Shown: positions 42,600 through 55,382, numbered from the stretch's first letter. The stretch is DNA of 64,000 nt from Juglans regia (GCF_001411555.2 NW_023357374.1:342501-406500); one strand, 5' to 3'. Translations and numbers: made by a program. The notes: generated by a model from the sequence alone, not told the origin.

Positions 42600-44168
42600 G
42601 TTTGGAGTCAAGTATGAGTGATAATCATGAGTTTATTTGGCAAGAGATCGATATGGTGTGATCGAGAGTTCCCCGTAACTAATGGTGTAAATTTAAACCG
42701 GAAAACCAGACCGGTTGGTCCGGTTTTGAACCGGTCTGGTCCGGAACCGGTTCCTATATTATTAAAACTGGCTGGAATCAGTCCGGTTTCGGTTTCGTAG
42801 TTTCCGGAACCGGACTGGACGAGACCGGTTGGAAAAAAATATATATATAAAAATTAATTTTATATTTTATACAAAATATTTATATATATAAATTTTATAT
42901 AATAATATATTAAATTTTTATATATAATATATAATTATATATCATATATGAAATAATTTCATATTATAATTTATAAATTATAATATAAAATGTTAATCTT
43001 AAATATGAACATTTGTAATTTGTTTGATCATATGTTATTAATATAATTATATATAAGATAATGTTAATATAATTTATAAAATAAAAGTTTAATCTTAAAA
43101 ATGAAAATTTAATTGATCATATGCTTGAAACATAATATATATATTAAATTATTAATAATATTTTATCACAAGGAGTAACATTTTATTATATGTTTTTTAC
43201 ATTTCAAAACAATAGGAAAACCGGACCGAACCAGACCAGAAACCGATAAAACCTGATGTATCGGTTTGGGAGGTTAATAGGGGCGTAATCGGTTTTGAAA
43301 AATGAAAAACCAGTACATACTGATTCGGTCCGATTTTGGATTTTTGTCCAAAATCGGACTGGACCGGACCGGACCGGTTACACCCCTACCCGTAACGATG
43401 GGAACGAAGCCATGTCTCGGGTGATCAACCATATGACAAACCTGATGCAACGACTACAGGAATTTTTCCAGCAACAACTATAATTACAATAAGTTAACCA
43501 CCCACGTGTTGAACAAAGGGGCTTTACATACAAGCGATTCTTACATACTGTTATGCGGGTTTTTTCAGTAATGAAGGGCCGATTAAGGCGGGGAAAGTGG
43601 ATCAAGGACATTGAAAGGACCTTTGAAATATGTGGATACACGGAGGATCATATATGCTAGTTACTAATTTTAAGGGGAGGCAGTAGTTGGTGAGATGTGA
43701 ATGTTGATCATGGAACTGGGGTCTGTGGAAGCCATTACCTGGGAAATGTTTAAGGAGTTTGATGATCGTTATTTCCTTACTATTGTAAGGCAGCATAAGT
43801 GAAAGGAATTTTCTAGTTGGGTCTAAGGTAGCATGATGGTCAAGCAATATGCTGCTAAGTTCATGAAGCTAGGGAAACGCCCCACATCTCATCACCATGG
43901 AAGAGATGTGTGCAGAGCGATTCCAATATGGGTTTTAGCTGCGAATACATACCCTAGTGGCTTGTTTGTAGATACAAGACTTCTAGAGGCTAATGTGCGA
44001 GGACCGTGCCAGCACAATGGGACAAACCACTTTCCAAGATCAAATGGAAGACAAAGAAGAGAGCCTTCCCTTGGAAAGAAGGTAGATGAGAAAATAGTGG
44101 TCTACAAAGTGCAGCTAGTCCAACAGTACAAGCAACACTATGTAGAAAGCTTGGCAGACACATCTTAG
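42600..44168 (+). pseudogene. Ty3/gypsy gag remnant, split by a hAT-like element
   Basis: After the primer-binding site, degraded frames read SRVINHMTNLMQRLQEFFQQ (43410-43480), FDDRYFLTIVRQHK and SMMVKQYAAKFMKLGK (about 43755-43880). These are typical of plant gypsy gag around the conserved YxxxF region (...V..Y...F..L). Later text is basic and Cys-poor. A hAT-like element occupies 42680-43388. Stops are frequent. Confidence 0.65.
42680..43388. mobile_element. hAT-like MITE, 709 bp, TSD CCCGTAAC
   Basis: Starts TAATGGTGTAAATTTAAACC and ends CGGTTACACCCCTA. CCCGTAAC is perfectly duplicated at 42672-42679 and 43389-43396. CCGGTCCGG-type words fill both ends, including a run of (GGACC)n units near 43360-43380. 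It inserted into the gag remnant. Confidence 0.9.
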
Positions 44169-44199
44169 CACAAGGCGTAAAAATGGAATTTCCACCCTA

Positions 44200-45560
44200 G
44201 AAGCGAATCCGCATCCGTGGAACCCTTCCACGCCCTTCGATCTTGACTTTCAACTTAGTGCGTAGGCGACTAAATTAGTTTTTTTGGGTGATACTTGATT
44301 TCACACCGGTAGTCTCTTATGGTCTCCAACCATCTCCACTATCTCATATTGAGACTCTTCTGAGTGAAGAGGTGCTTGAAACTCTTGTGGTTTATATACA
44401 CCTCGTACTCTTAACCAAACCGATAATGTCGCCATATCTTCAAGGCAAACACAATCATTGCCAGCTCCATGTCATGAGTAGGCTAATTCTTCTCATGATC
44501 CTTCAACTGTCTGGATGCGTATACCACTACCCTTTCTTCTTGCATTAGGAAACATCCTAGTCCATACTTCAATGCATTACTAGAAACTGTGAATGACTTG
44601 TGAGGCTCCAGTAGTGCTAACACAGGGGCCGTGGTTAACATTATCTTCAATTCGTCAAAACTTCACACTTATGGATCCAAACAAACTTAGCGTTCTTCCT
44701 TGTCAACGTTGTGAGAGAACTCGATAACTTAGAAAATCCTTCCATGAACCTCCGATAGTAACCAACCAGTCCTAAGAAACTTCTAACCTCAAGTACCATG
44801 GAAGGACGTTGCCAATCCACCACTGCTTCAATCTTGCTCGGGTCTACCATGGTTCCTTCTTTGGTTATCACGTGACCAAGAAATTTAGCTTCCCCTAGCT
44901 AAAACTCCCATTTGTCAAGTTTAGCGAATAACCGTTGTTCCTTGAGCTTTCCTAGCACCATTGTCATGTGTTTCTCATGATCCTTGGCATTCTTGGAATA
45001 TACTAGAATATCATTTATGAATACCACCACAAACATACCTAAGAATGATAGGAACACCCTGCTCATAATATCTATGAATGTTGCTGGGGTGTTATCTAAC
45101 TCAAATGACATCACCATAAACTCAGAATGGCCATACCTTGTCCAAAAATGCTATTTTTGGTATGTCGCCTTGCTTAATCCTCAACTAGTGATAACTAGAC
45201 CTAGGATCAATCTTAGGGAATACCGTAGCAAATTGCAAATGGTTAAACATGTTTTCTATCCTTGGGAGGGGGTATCTATTCTCTATGCCTTATTTAATTC
45301 TCAATAATCGATACACATCCTAAGGGTCACATCCTTCTTATTAACAAATATCACTAATGCTCCCCAAGGTGATATGAAACCCTTTGGAAACCCTTTGTTA
45401 ACATTTTATGCAGTCTTCAACTCTTTTAACTCAGTTGGGGCCATCCTATAGGGTGCCTTATGCATTGGAATTGTCTCAGGTTCCAACTCGATCGAAAAGT
45501 CAACTTCCCTAGGAGGTGGTAGTCCTGGAGATTAACCGAACACTTCTGCGAACTCCCTTA
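44200..45560 (-). pseudogene. Ty3/gypsy pol remnant (RT and RNase H), inverted relative to gag
   Basis: Minus-strand frames in order: [17 protein letters not shown] (about 45490-45440), then FELDNTPATFIDIMSRVF and FVVVFINDILVYSKNAKDHE around the RT active site (about 45100-44985), then FLGHVITKEGTMVDPSKIEA and VRSFLGLVGYYRRFMEGFSK (about 44880-44730), and an RNase H start with LEPHKSFTVSSNALKYGLGC (about 44600-44550). The expected catalytic FIDD is FIND here, so RT would be inactive even without the stops. It runs opposite to the gag fragment next to it, so the two were rearranged or come from different insertions. Confidence 0.85.
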
Positions 45561-45699
45561 CTACTGGTATACCTTGTACCTCCTTAGGCTCTTTTTCCTT
45601 AAGTACCAAATGTACTAAATAGGCTTCAATTCTGCTTGCCAAATCCTTCTTGGCTTGTAGTGAAGTAATTATTCTCGACATTGACTTTTTTGGGCTTTT

Positions 45700-46730
45700 T
45701 GACTTTCCATCAAGGCACTATTTGGGGCTAGTCATGAGGTGGGATGACAGCCATGGTATGGCCTTGTAAGGAGGGGAATGCTTGCTCAAGAATCTTGGGC
45801 TAAGAGATACTTTTGGTGGGACCAAAGTGGGCTAACCGAATTGCATCTTGTTTGGGGTTTAGTTAGGGTTTCATCTAGGGTTAAGTCTAAATGTAATTTT
45901 TCTTTATCAAATATAATTATCGAGATGTAGGAGAGTGGTTAAGGGTGTAAGATTGTGCAATTGAGTGGTTAACTTCATGTGGAAGTAACTAAACCAAGTG
46001 AGTAAACACTTAGTTACTAACTCAGTGGTTTAGGATTTGGAAACCAGTTTGGGGTTTCGGTTTCCTCAAGAGGGTTTAGGGTTTTGGTTGGCTTCCCATG
46101 GTTTGGAGTTTCATTAGGGTTGAAACCATCTTTTGGTTGACCAAATAGTGTTTAATTGGATGGAATGGTGTTTGGTGGAAGAGGCATGATGACAAGCTTG
46201 AACCACACTCAATTTCTTCACACTTTGTTCTCCCCTTGACATGTGTCCTAGGGTTTCCAATTGGATGGCTAGGATTGTGCCATGTGTCTAATTAAAAGGT
46301 TTCCTAGTGATCCTAAGTATATTTTGACATCCTATATGGCCATTTGACAGCTGTTTGAACTAGTTGTCATGTGGTGCTCTTTCGAAGGGTTACTATTTAC
46401 CCAAAAAATTTGCAACGTTTTATTACATCATAAAATCTTAAATATTCTTACGAGTCTATTTTGTAAAATTCTACTTCTAAGTGACTTGCTTAAATAGAAA
46501 GGCAATCAAGTATACTATTCACCCGAAAAACTCAAAACTTTTTATTACACCATAAAATCTTAAATATTCCTATGAGTCTAATGGTGCAATTCATTTCGTA
46601 AACTTATACTCCTAAGTGCCTTAATTAAATAGAAAGATTATTCTGTCACCATAGTGGATCGGGATCTGACTAAGCTAACGGGCAAAGACCTAAGTGAGAT
46701 CTCAATTTGTGAAGTCTTTTCGGGATTTCA
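45700..46730. other. LTR-like non-coding sequence
   Basis: No frame is supportable. The text has the composition of an LTR (repeated TTTAGGGTTT, GGTTTCGGTTTCC). It ends with a duplicated block (46391-46636) and CATAGTGGATCGGGATCTGA near 46654. Its relation to the neighbouring pol fragment is likely but unproven. Confidence 0.4.
46391..46636. repeat. Two-copy tandem repeat of ~111/124 bp
   Basis: The blocks 46391-46501 and 46513-46636 both begin TACTATT(T/C)ACCC, contain CATAAAATCTTAAATATTC and end AAATAGAAAG. The second copy has about 13 extra bases (ATGGTGCAATTCA region). Confidence 0.85.
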
Positions 46731-46862
46731 CGATGTTTCTAAACTCTGAAAAAATTCATCTATCAACAATGCTTTTTTTAACAATAATTTCGTTTGTTTG
46801 CTTGAATAGAGATTAGGAAATACCATGCCATTAATGGGTCTTGAATTTGGGTGGATAAAAAA

Positions 46863-47239
46863 CACCAGTAGAAACACAAAGTGTCTCCGCGAAAAGGTTT
46901 TTTGGGCAATAAATATGAGGAGATTATTTGCAAGGAAGGTAATTTCGATGGTAATCATATAGTTTTTTTTTTTTTGCAAAGAAATGATTATCGTTTGCGA
47001 TTAAGTTTTTTCTTATTTGCAACGGTCACTGGAGCGTTGGTATTTTCTGTTTTACTTTTGCAACGAAGGTACTTTCGTTGGTAATCCTATGTTAACTGCG
47101 ATGATAATTTTCCAAGAAAAATATTTGGTTGCAATTGTAACTATTTGCAAAGACACAAGTCTGACCGTTGCGAAAGGACTATTAATAGTAAGAAAAATAA
47201 TTTTCGTTGCAAAAAGTCATTTATGTTTATGTTGTAGTC
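46863..47239. mobile_element. Possible CACTA-type (EnSpm) non-autonomous element
   Basis: Words TTTGCAACG, TTGCAA(A)GA and CGTTGC(A/G)AA recur in both orientations across the segment (about 46980, 47020, 47055, 47140, 47170, 47205), as in CACTA subterminal repeats. The right edge reads TTTATGTTGTAGT, close to the complement of the CACTACAA terminus. The left edge CACCAGTAGAAACAC is only loosely similar. No TSD is clear. Confidence 0.35.
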
Positions 47240-48103
47240 TATTCGCATTGGCTATATTTTAACGCAAAACTTATGTTTGTCACTTAATCCTTACCGCTGG
47301 CCATCTATGTGAACTTGAGACGAACTCGCATTACCAATCAAGGTTGCCTTTTGAAGAATCTTGGGGGTTGCAGATTAGGGACCGACGGTAAAACTGGACA
47401 CCTCTTCGAGCTTTCCTTTCGTCTTCCATCCAGACCAGATTGTGTAATTCCACACATCAGTACTCACCAACCTCAAGACGCCTTTGGAACTTGTGTCTTG
47501 ATGAAGGGTAATATACATATAGATTTGGAAGAGGGAAAGGAGAAAGATTCTCCAGAAGCTCTCTTCTTGAGCGGTTTTTTGTTATAATTTATATTTAAGC
47601 ATGTTAGATCTTGCTCTTTTAATCAACTGCTCTCAAGGAAAATGCAGCCTAAGTAGATTTTACTGGAACAAAGAATATTGAGCTCACTCAAAACATCCTG
47701 AAAAGACCCAACTTGAAAAGTTGAAACCACTCATGTAGTAGCTAACTACAAACCACTTGTAAGGAAAAAGTACTTTGTGGTTATGTTATAACTCATCACC
47801 TCCATCAGAGCTTTTACCATTCCCATCTGTGTTTCCGGCAGAGGATTAGCGCAGTACCTCTCATAAGTTAACCATGTATTTGTGTTACTTTCCATAACTA
47901 ATGCTCTCCATAGCGCTCACTCAATGACGTTTTCTTTATTGTACGTTCTAAAAGCTATACTCTCTTCTTCTCTTACTTGAGCTAAAGCTCATTGGCTTCC
48001 CAAATATTTCCTTTCTCTTAGCATACAAGCATGTGAGGTATATGATAAGAGCATCAACCTATGGCCTAACGAACTGACTCCTATCAACGACTACATCTGT
48101 GAC
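47240..48103. other. Unassigned sequence
   Basis: Short frames on the + strand (about 47309-47587) lack any motif I recognise. There is no visible repeat boundary. Part of it may be retrotransposon UTR. Confidence 0.35.
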
Positions 48104-48942
48104 ACCCCCGTATCCTTATCTGGGGTGTCACAACATCATCCTGGATAACAAAAAATGGCATCCTCATAATTCAGAGTAGAGAATGCCAACACGGATTACA
48201 AAAGTTAAATTGAAGGGACGAACAGAGATAACAAGTCAATAGCATAATCTAAAAATCAAATTACCATAAATGAGAGGGACAAAATGATATCATCTTAATT
48301 ATCCCAAATGAAAGGTCAACAGAGTTGAACATAAAATTGATCGAAAGAAAAAAAAAAAAGAGTACAACAACATGAAACAAATCAGTATGCAATTCAGGAA
48401 AATGAGCTGCTAGCCGCACAAGCTATTCCACTACAAGCTTATACAGACTGCATTTCAGACTGCACTACCATGTCAAAGCCACCTAAGGCCACATTTCAGA
48501 CTGCATAGCACTACCATGTCAGTCTTTTTTTAAAAGCCATCAAAATACCTCTGTGCACGATTTTGTTTGTCTACTACATTTTTAAGATCAAGCTCTCTCT
48601 CTCTCTCTCTCACTTCTCTCTCTCTCACTTATGTTACTATATGAGAGGTAGTTTAATCCAACAAATCCTGCAAAGCAAACAAACTAAAATTTCTCAAACT
48701 GCATACATTATCCTAACTTGTATAACCCGTGTAGGGTTTCATAACGGATCTGAATAGCTGAATTTATAGTAGACGGCAACTAAAGGCAAGACACTTACCT
48801 TGCTACAGAAACTTCAATGCACAAAAATAACAATTATTAAGAAAAGCTGCATACTTCGTTTCACTTCCATGCACATGCGTCTTCCCCCTTCAGGTCTTCA
48901 AATACATTAGATATGTGACAACACTCTTTTGAGAGCATCATG
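48104..48942 (+). other. Possible truncated LTR (TGTGACACCCCC start)
   Basis: TGTGACACCCCCGTATCC followed by GGGGTGTCACAACATC resembles the TGTRACRCCCC start shared by the LTRs of this window. It also forms a short internal dyad (TGTGACACCCC/GGGGTGTCACA). The right terminus was not found. A (CT)n tract lies at about 48593-48626. Confidence 0.4.
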
Positions 48943-48947
48943 AGTAT

Positions 48948-51674
48948 TGTAACGCCCCGGTCCCACAGGGATCGAAGAGTTACTCCCTATAACTGAAAAC
49001 TCACAATTCATCAATGTATTTATAGACTCTAAAATATAAAGTCATCAGAATACTATAGAATCTCTCAATAAAATCCGCCACTTCTCAGAAATCTTCTATG
49101 AGTAAACCACTATGCTTAAATAATCATCTCACCGATACTCCATAATCCTGATCCTTAGCTGGATTATTCAAAATCATCTGAAAAATATATGGAGATAAGG
49201 AGTGAGTTATCAACAACTCAGTAAGCAGAGAACATATACTAGTGTGTAAACATGAGCATTTACAGAGTTCAGAATGCAGAACAAAAATATTTTCTTTCAG
49301 AATGTAGAATCAGAATAATGTTTTCAAAATGCAACGTCAGAACATGTTATCAAAAATATCAGAGCGAGAGTTCAAAAAATATTCATAATCAAAATCCATT
49401 TGACATAGCATAAACTGAAACATCACATCTTATCTTATCATATCAGAACAAATACCATGTTTAACCCCCGTGGTAGGGTTGTGCAAATCCCGGTAGCTAA
49501 CCGAGCAGAAACAGAATGTGAATCTTCCCCTTATTCATTCTCGGAGCTCCGAGTGTGCACATAGGAAAAATCACGAAGAAAACCACTTTGTTTCCAAAGT
49601 GGGTGCATCAGAAACAGAAAAGTTTTTACCAACTCGAACAGAGGCCACAATTTTACACCCGTGGTGAGGTCAGAACGGAACAGAAACAGAATGTTATGCC
49701 AGAGGTTTTCAGAAAACACATCAGATCATATCAGAGTACAGAAAATATTCAGAACGGAACAAAATCATAACACAACATAATTTATGCACAAAATTTCATA
49801 TTCGCTCTCTTTTTCAAAGTTCAAAAACAGAATGTCAAAAATAAGCTCATGTCTACACCAGTCATGATAGAAAATAATTTCTTCTTAAACAAAATCTCAT
49901 GAGTAATGCAGAACAAATAATTGAGGCAGTCCAAATTTCTTTTCAACATCAAATATGTATATTTTACAAAAATAACCTCAGCTCATTTTATTTTAAATGC
50001 AAAGTCTAGCATAGGAACCCCGCTTACCTGAACTTCTTAGCTTTTTTCGGAATTCCTCAAAAACGTCGAACAATAATTAATCGTCACCTATAAAATAATT
50101 ACGTAATTCTCATAAATTTTCAATTAATCACGTATTTCGATATTTAATCCTAAGCTTATAAAATAACCTATTTAATTCATCAAAACCTAAAATTACAAAT
50201 CATCACTTTCTAAAATCGCCAATGCTAACTTAATACTATAACTAAAACATTTAAAAGTCAGACCTATTTATTATTGAAAACCAACTATAAAGTTTAATAC
50301 TGGATAATATAATTATTCCAAAATATTTTAAAAAACTCATAACAATTTTAAATAGACTAAAACATATCTAAAATGTAAAAATAACATTACACCAATATTG
50401 TTTACTATTAAAATAAATCTTTACTTAAAAAACATATTAAAATACTTAAATGATTTTTTGTAATCATAATTATATAAGAGTGTACCAATACATAATAAGA
50501 ATTTTAAAGCACATTAATATAACACTTAGTAAAAGGGCACTAATGTAATTTCTTTCATTTCTTTGAAAACCAATAAAACCTATGGAAAACAAAATAATGT
50601 GCATGGTAGGGGCTTACTCACGGAGGTGGAAATCAAGCTGCAACGTGCAATGGCTGGACTGGGTAGGCAGTGGCGACGCGGCTCAAGAGCAGGCGTGTGG
50701 CGGACATGCTGTCAAGCTGGGTTAAGCACGGGAGAGGGAGAAAATGTTGAGTGAGAGACAGAGAGACCGAGAGGGAGATTACGCACCATGTGGCGTGCAT
50801 GGAGGCTTCGGACGGTGGCACTGGACATCACTGGGCGGTGGAGGACTGATTTCCAGCGGGTGATAGCGGCCCGGGGCAGAGGTGGCGACGGCTGCACTCC
50901 TAGTGGTTAGGTAGCCCGTAGAGGAGCCTTACGCAGTGGAGAAAAATGGCTCTGTTTTGATGATCAAAAACAGGGGATGACTTCTCGTGGCTACCAGTGG
51001 TTGGCATCGTGTGCATGGTGCAGATACGGTGGCTTACAGTTGCACAAGGGGCTAGGCAATGACTGGTGGCTTCCGCCGTGCAGGGGAAAGACTCGCACTG
51101 GGTGTTTCCGTTCGGCTGAGTGCACACGGCGTTGGCTTTTCTGATGCAGTAATGCCAAGCTTCGTCTCGGGCTGGCTCGCTTGCGACAGTGGAGCGATGG
51201 TTGAAGACGGTAGCAGCGGCTGGAACTCAGTGGAGGGTTTGATGGAGGTTGAGACGCAGTGCAGGCCTACTGCGAATGTACGTGCGTGGTGGAGGCGTTG
51301 GGCTGATTTTCGATCGGTGGGAAGAAACTGAGGGTGTTGCGGCTTTGTGTTTTGTGGAAAGTATAAATATATATATATATATATAAAGGTGATTGAACGT
51401 AGAAAGAAATCCTAGAGCCGTAGGAGATGTGTGCGGACGAGAAAAGAAAAAAAAATCGTGCATGTGCATGGAGTGGATAAAGAAAACATTAGAGACGTGT
51501 GTGATCATGCATGCCGTGGGCGAGAGGGAAACTTAAGTGGAAAAAAAAAATAGACGGAAATAAATGAAACGTGCAGAAGTTAACGTGTGAAAAAAAATAA
51601 AAAAATAAAAACAATAAACTAAAACAAAATAAATAAAAAAAACAAATTGAGCTTCATTGGGTCCGGATGTTACA
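48948..51674 (+). mobile_element. Solo-LTR-like element, 2.7 kb, TSD AGTAT
   Basis: Starts TGTAACGCCCCGGTCCCACA and ends GGATGTTACA. AGTAT is repeated exactly at 48943-48947 and 51675-51679. The interior has no gag or pol. It shares with the 52746 element the blocks ACCCCCGTGGTAGGGTTGTG, CTCAGTAAGCAGA and CCGCTTACCTGA, so the two belong to one family. Frames at 50563-51331 are GC-rich LTR-end sequence and no gene is recognised. Confidence 0.85.
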
Positions 51675-51679
51675 AGTAT

Positions 51680-52159
51680 GCTCTACAAGCAAGACGCCTC
51701 AACAACAAGCTCATCAAGTAATTTCTGAGAATGCATCCATATCTGATAAATCATTCCATAATTCAATGGAACTCAGTTCTTCACCTCTACCTCCAGAAAA
51801 CTTAAGCTATTTTCCTCTCTTTAGTCATGTAATTTATAGCAACTCTCAAGTCCATTAGCGCCAAAAACCAATGTAATGTATTGCACATCACATGGCCTGC
51901 AACTTTAGCATTACCCGTTATCTTCCTAATCCAGTGGCTGGCTTTATACCCAATGGAAATCCATAATTTGACACACATTTTTCTCTAATTATTCTGATGC
52001 CCTCTTTTATTTTGCTTATCAAAAAAAGTTTTCTCTCATTATTCTAGTTGCAGTACAACATTTCAATTACAATCACAACATTCACCAACAGCATGTGCAA
52101 CTGACTGTTAAGAAACCATGATGAATTAAAATCCTTGAAAGCTAACCAAAACATAAAGG
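51680..52159. other. Unassigned spacer
   Basis: Sequence between the solo LTR and a LINE fragment. AT-rich, with no recognisable gene or boundary. Confidence 0.4.
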
Positions 52160-52550
52160 CAAGTATCCACATCCACATCTGCTTGGGGCTATGTGTGATG
52201 CAGAAGAAGAATCCCTTATGCATGTGTTGTGGGAGTGTCCTGCAACAAATGACATATGGGGTAATGATGCAAGTTGTGTAAAGAAATGGGCTAGATCAGA
52301 GATGGATTTCCCGAAAAGGTGGGACCAACTCATGACCGGACTTACCAAGGGCCAGTGGAGGAGATGGCAGTGTTGTTTAGGAAGATTTGGCTTAGAAGAA
52401 ATGACTGGGTTTTTGAAAAAATAAATGGCTTGCCCCAGGAACTCTTTCATTGCTACAAAGACAACTCTAAAAGAGTTTCAAGAGACTCAGTTTCATGCTC
52501 TTCTAGGCAGACAGGATGGTACAGTGCAAAAATATGAATTACCACAACAT
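52160..52550 (+). mobile_element. LINE fragment (end of zf-RVT domain)
   Basis: CDAEEESLMHVLWECPATND with its C...H...C pattern is the tail of the zf-RVT domain. It continues WARSEMDFPKRWDQLMTGLT, then in a second frame KIWLRRNDWVFEK and in a third TTLKEFQETQFHALL. These are the successive conserved segments between zf-RVT and RNase H. Two frameshifts in 300 bases show age. Neither end is defined. Confidence 0.8.
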
Positions 52551-52745
52551 ATAACTGAAAGGATCACTTCTATGTTTGGTCTAAACATTTCAATCAAGAA
52601 ATCTAATTTATATATGCATTATATCTTTATCTGCTCAATTGATTAATGGCTTTGAAATCTCATCCCATAAAAGTCAGATATTCATAATCTTTTTTTTTTC
52701 AAGTAACGGGGAGAAATAATACATATATCAGAAAATTATAGCTTA

Positions 52746-55377
52746 TGTAACGCCCCAAACCCGGTTGGTCTGGAGAATTACTACCTGTCTCTTAAGAACT
52801 TATTTCCCAACACAACTAAAATAAAATTCCAAAACTTTATTAGCAAAACTCAATATCAAGTATTCTAAATAACCACATTGAAAACTCCACAAAGTCATTA
52901 CTGCAACAAAATAAACTAAGGAGTCCATAATCTCCCGGTAGTCATAACAAATCAACTAATAATTTCATAAGTCTTACTAAACTCAAGATATAATTAAATC
53001 TAAAAGACATTAAAACTAAAGGACATCATAATTCCTTCTTCTAACATCCTCTCCTCAACTTAATCATGTTTACCAATCTAATCCAGGTTCTCAGTTGGAC
53101 TCTCCACATCATCTGAAAAATATTATAATGATAGGGGGTGAGTTATCACAACTCAGTAAGCAGATGACATATGCTAGCGTGCAAAGATGAGCATTTACAA
53201 AGTATAGCATGCAGAACAAAATATTTTTCAGAGTTATCATGCAGAACAGAACATATTTTCAAAAGTAATAGAGCGATGATTTTAAGACAAGTAAAAACCC
53301 ATAGTACTTTGGTATAACATAAACTGAACATCATCAAATCAAAACAGAGCATCTTACAGAGCAGAGACCATGTTTCACCCCCGTGGTAGGGTTGTGCTAT
53401 CCCCGATGGCCAAACCGGGCAGAGACAGAGGTGAAATCTTTCTCTTATTCTTCTCGGAGCCCCGAGTGTGCACATAGAAAAGACCGCAATAAAACCACTT
53501 TGTTTCCAAAGTGAGTGCACTCAGAGACAGAAAAGTTGGTACCAACCCAAATAGAGTAGAGCATAACAGAGTAGAGCAGAGACAGAGTCAGATACAAATA
53601 CCAGTACACCATGCCAAAGGTTTTCAGATGTTATATCTAAATAATACAGAGTACCAAAACAGAATCAGACATTTTACACACACTGAAAACAATAGCTAGA
53701 ACATCTTTCTAAATAAATGCACAATTTTTCATATTCTCAATATCGCTCCCTTTTTCAGATTTCAGAAACCACATGATAGAATTCAGCTCATGTCTACACA
53801 ATGCATGTTATATTTGTCCTTTTTCACACAGATTTGATGAATAATGCAGATAAGCGACCGAGGTTGATCTTTGTTTTTTCCAAGTTCCCATTACATCACA
53901 AAATATGCAAGTTTTCATAAAGTCAACCTCAGTCTTATTAGCTTGTATAAAACCTAGCATAGAAACTCCGCTTACCTGACTCATGCAGCGTATTATCTAT
54001 GTCTTGAATTCGACCTCTAAAAATATCGTCACCTATTGATAGAAACAAAATATATACACCGAGTATTAAACGACAAATGACATAACTTCCATCTAATAAT
54101 TAAAATCCAAAATCCCAAACCATATAATAGCAGCAACAACTCACTAAGACAACCATATAGTAAATTGCACAACTCGCATTTCAACCCAAAGTACCATATA
54201 CTACTCTTAATATTGTCCAATACAACCATCAAAACCAATATCAACTCAACTCATCAATAATTTACACTTATTTCAGCAGCTCATACTCCCAAGCAATCGC
54301 CAACAATTTAACCAAGACGACACTACACACTGCACTCTCTCCGTTCACAACTTCACAACAGGAAAAATCTCAGCACTTCTAGATGTTAAATGGCACCCAA
54401 CAAACTCCCTTCTAATTATTTCTAAAACACCAAACCAACAAGCCAAAATTTATAAAATACACAACGAAGTGAAAAACTTACGATGAAGGCTCAATGTTTA
54501 CGTGAAACCAAGTAGAACTTCGAACTCACAGTACTACGACAAACACAAGGCGCACCGAATGAAAAACCACCAAAACGCTGAACCACTGAAGTAGCTCTCG
54601 GCAACTAGTCAAAAATTTGTTTTCCACCCAACAAGGTAGCACTAGAAATCAGTTAGAACATCACGTAGGTGAGTAAGTGTAAGGACTGGAAAAAGAGAGA
54701 ATAAACTCAGAATATGTGTGTGTCGTGCGAAACAGACTGAGAACGGAAATAGCATACCCGTGGAAACTAAAATCTCCAGTAGCGGCTTCAATGGTTACAC
54801 GAAAACAAACCCGAGGACCCACAAATCGCAATACCCAAATCGCAAAACAACAACAAAAATCTGCAGTGATGAGGAAGAGAGGGTCGGCTGAGAGAATGTA
54901 ATTCAGGATCTTAATTGCGGAATAAAAGAGAGGGAGAAGGAGATACCTGTAGGCAGGAAAAAAAAAATACCAAGTGGAAGAGGAAGAGTTGCGTCTGAAG
55001 AGGGAAAATCCAACTACAGAAAACAGAGGTACACGAGAGGGAGAGGGACACGATAATCTGCAGAAATGGTGGAATGCAACCGGGTGAGAAACCGATTTTG
55101 AGGGAAAAGAAAAATGGAGGAAATTAAGGGCATGAGATTCGAACCACCAAAACAGAACTAACGACAAGAAAAAGATTTGAAAACGGAAAGAAGTGAGTAA
55201 CATGGGAGAGAGGGATGTGAGAGAAACCAGAAACCAAAGGAGAGAAAAGAGGAGAGGTGCAGTCAGGAAGTTGATGAAGGAGAAAACACTTACCCAAAAC
55301 GGCGCCGTTTCAATGCTCCCAAAGAAAAGGCTGGGCCTTGCTTACGGTTTGGGCCTCACATTACACTGGGCCTTACA
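52746..55377 (+). mobile_element. Solo-LTR-like element, 2.6 kb, TSD GCTTA
   Basis: Starts TGTAACGCCCCAAACCCGG and ends GGGCCTTACA. GCTTA is duplicated exactly at 52741-52745 and 55378-55382. It shares several blocks with the 48948 element, including GTAGGGTTGTGC and CGCTTACCTGA. The minus-strand frame at 54661-55203 is Ser/Phe-rich with no familiar domain. I regard it as LTR sequence, not a gene. Confidence 0.85.
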
Positions 55378-55382
55378 GCTTA

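Noticed and set aside
54661..55203. 180-residue minus-strand frame as a membrane protein
   Set aside because: Its Phe/Ser/Leu richness reflects the GA-rich end of a solo LTR whose boundaries are fixed by a TSD. There is no homologous motif.
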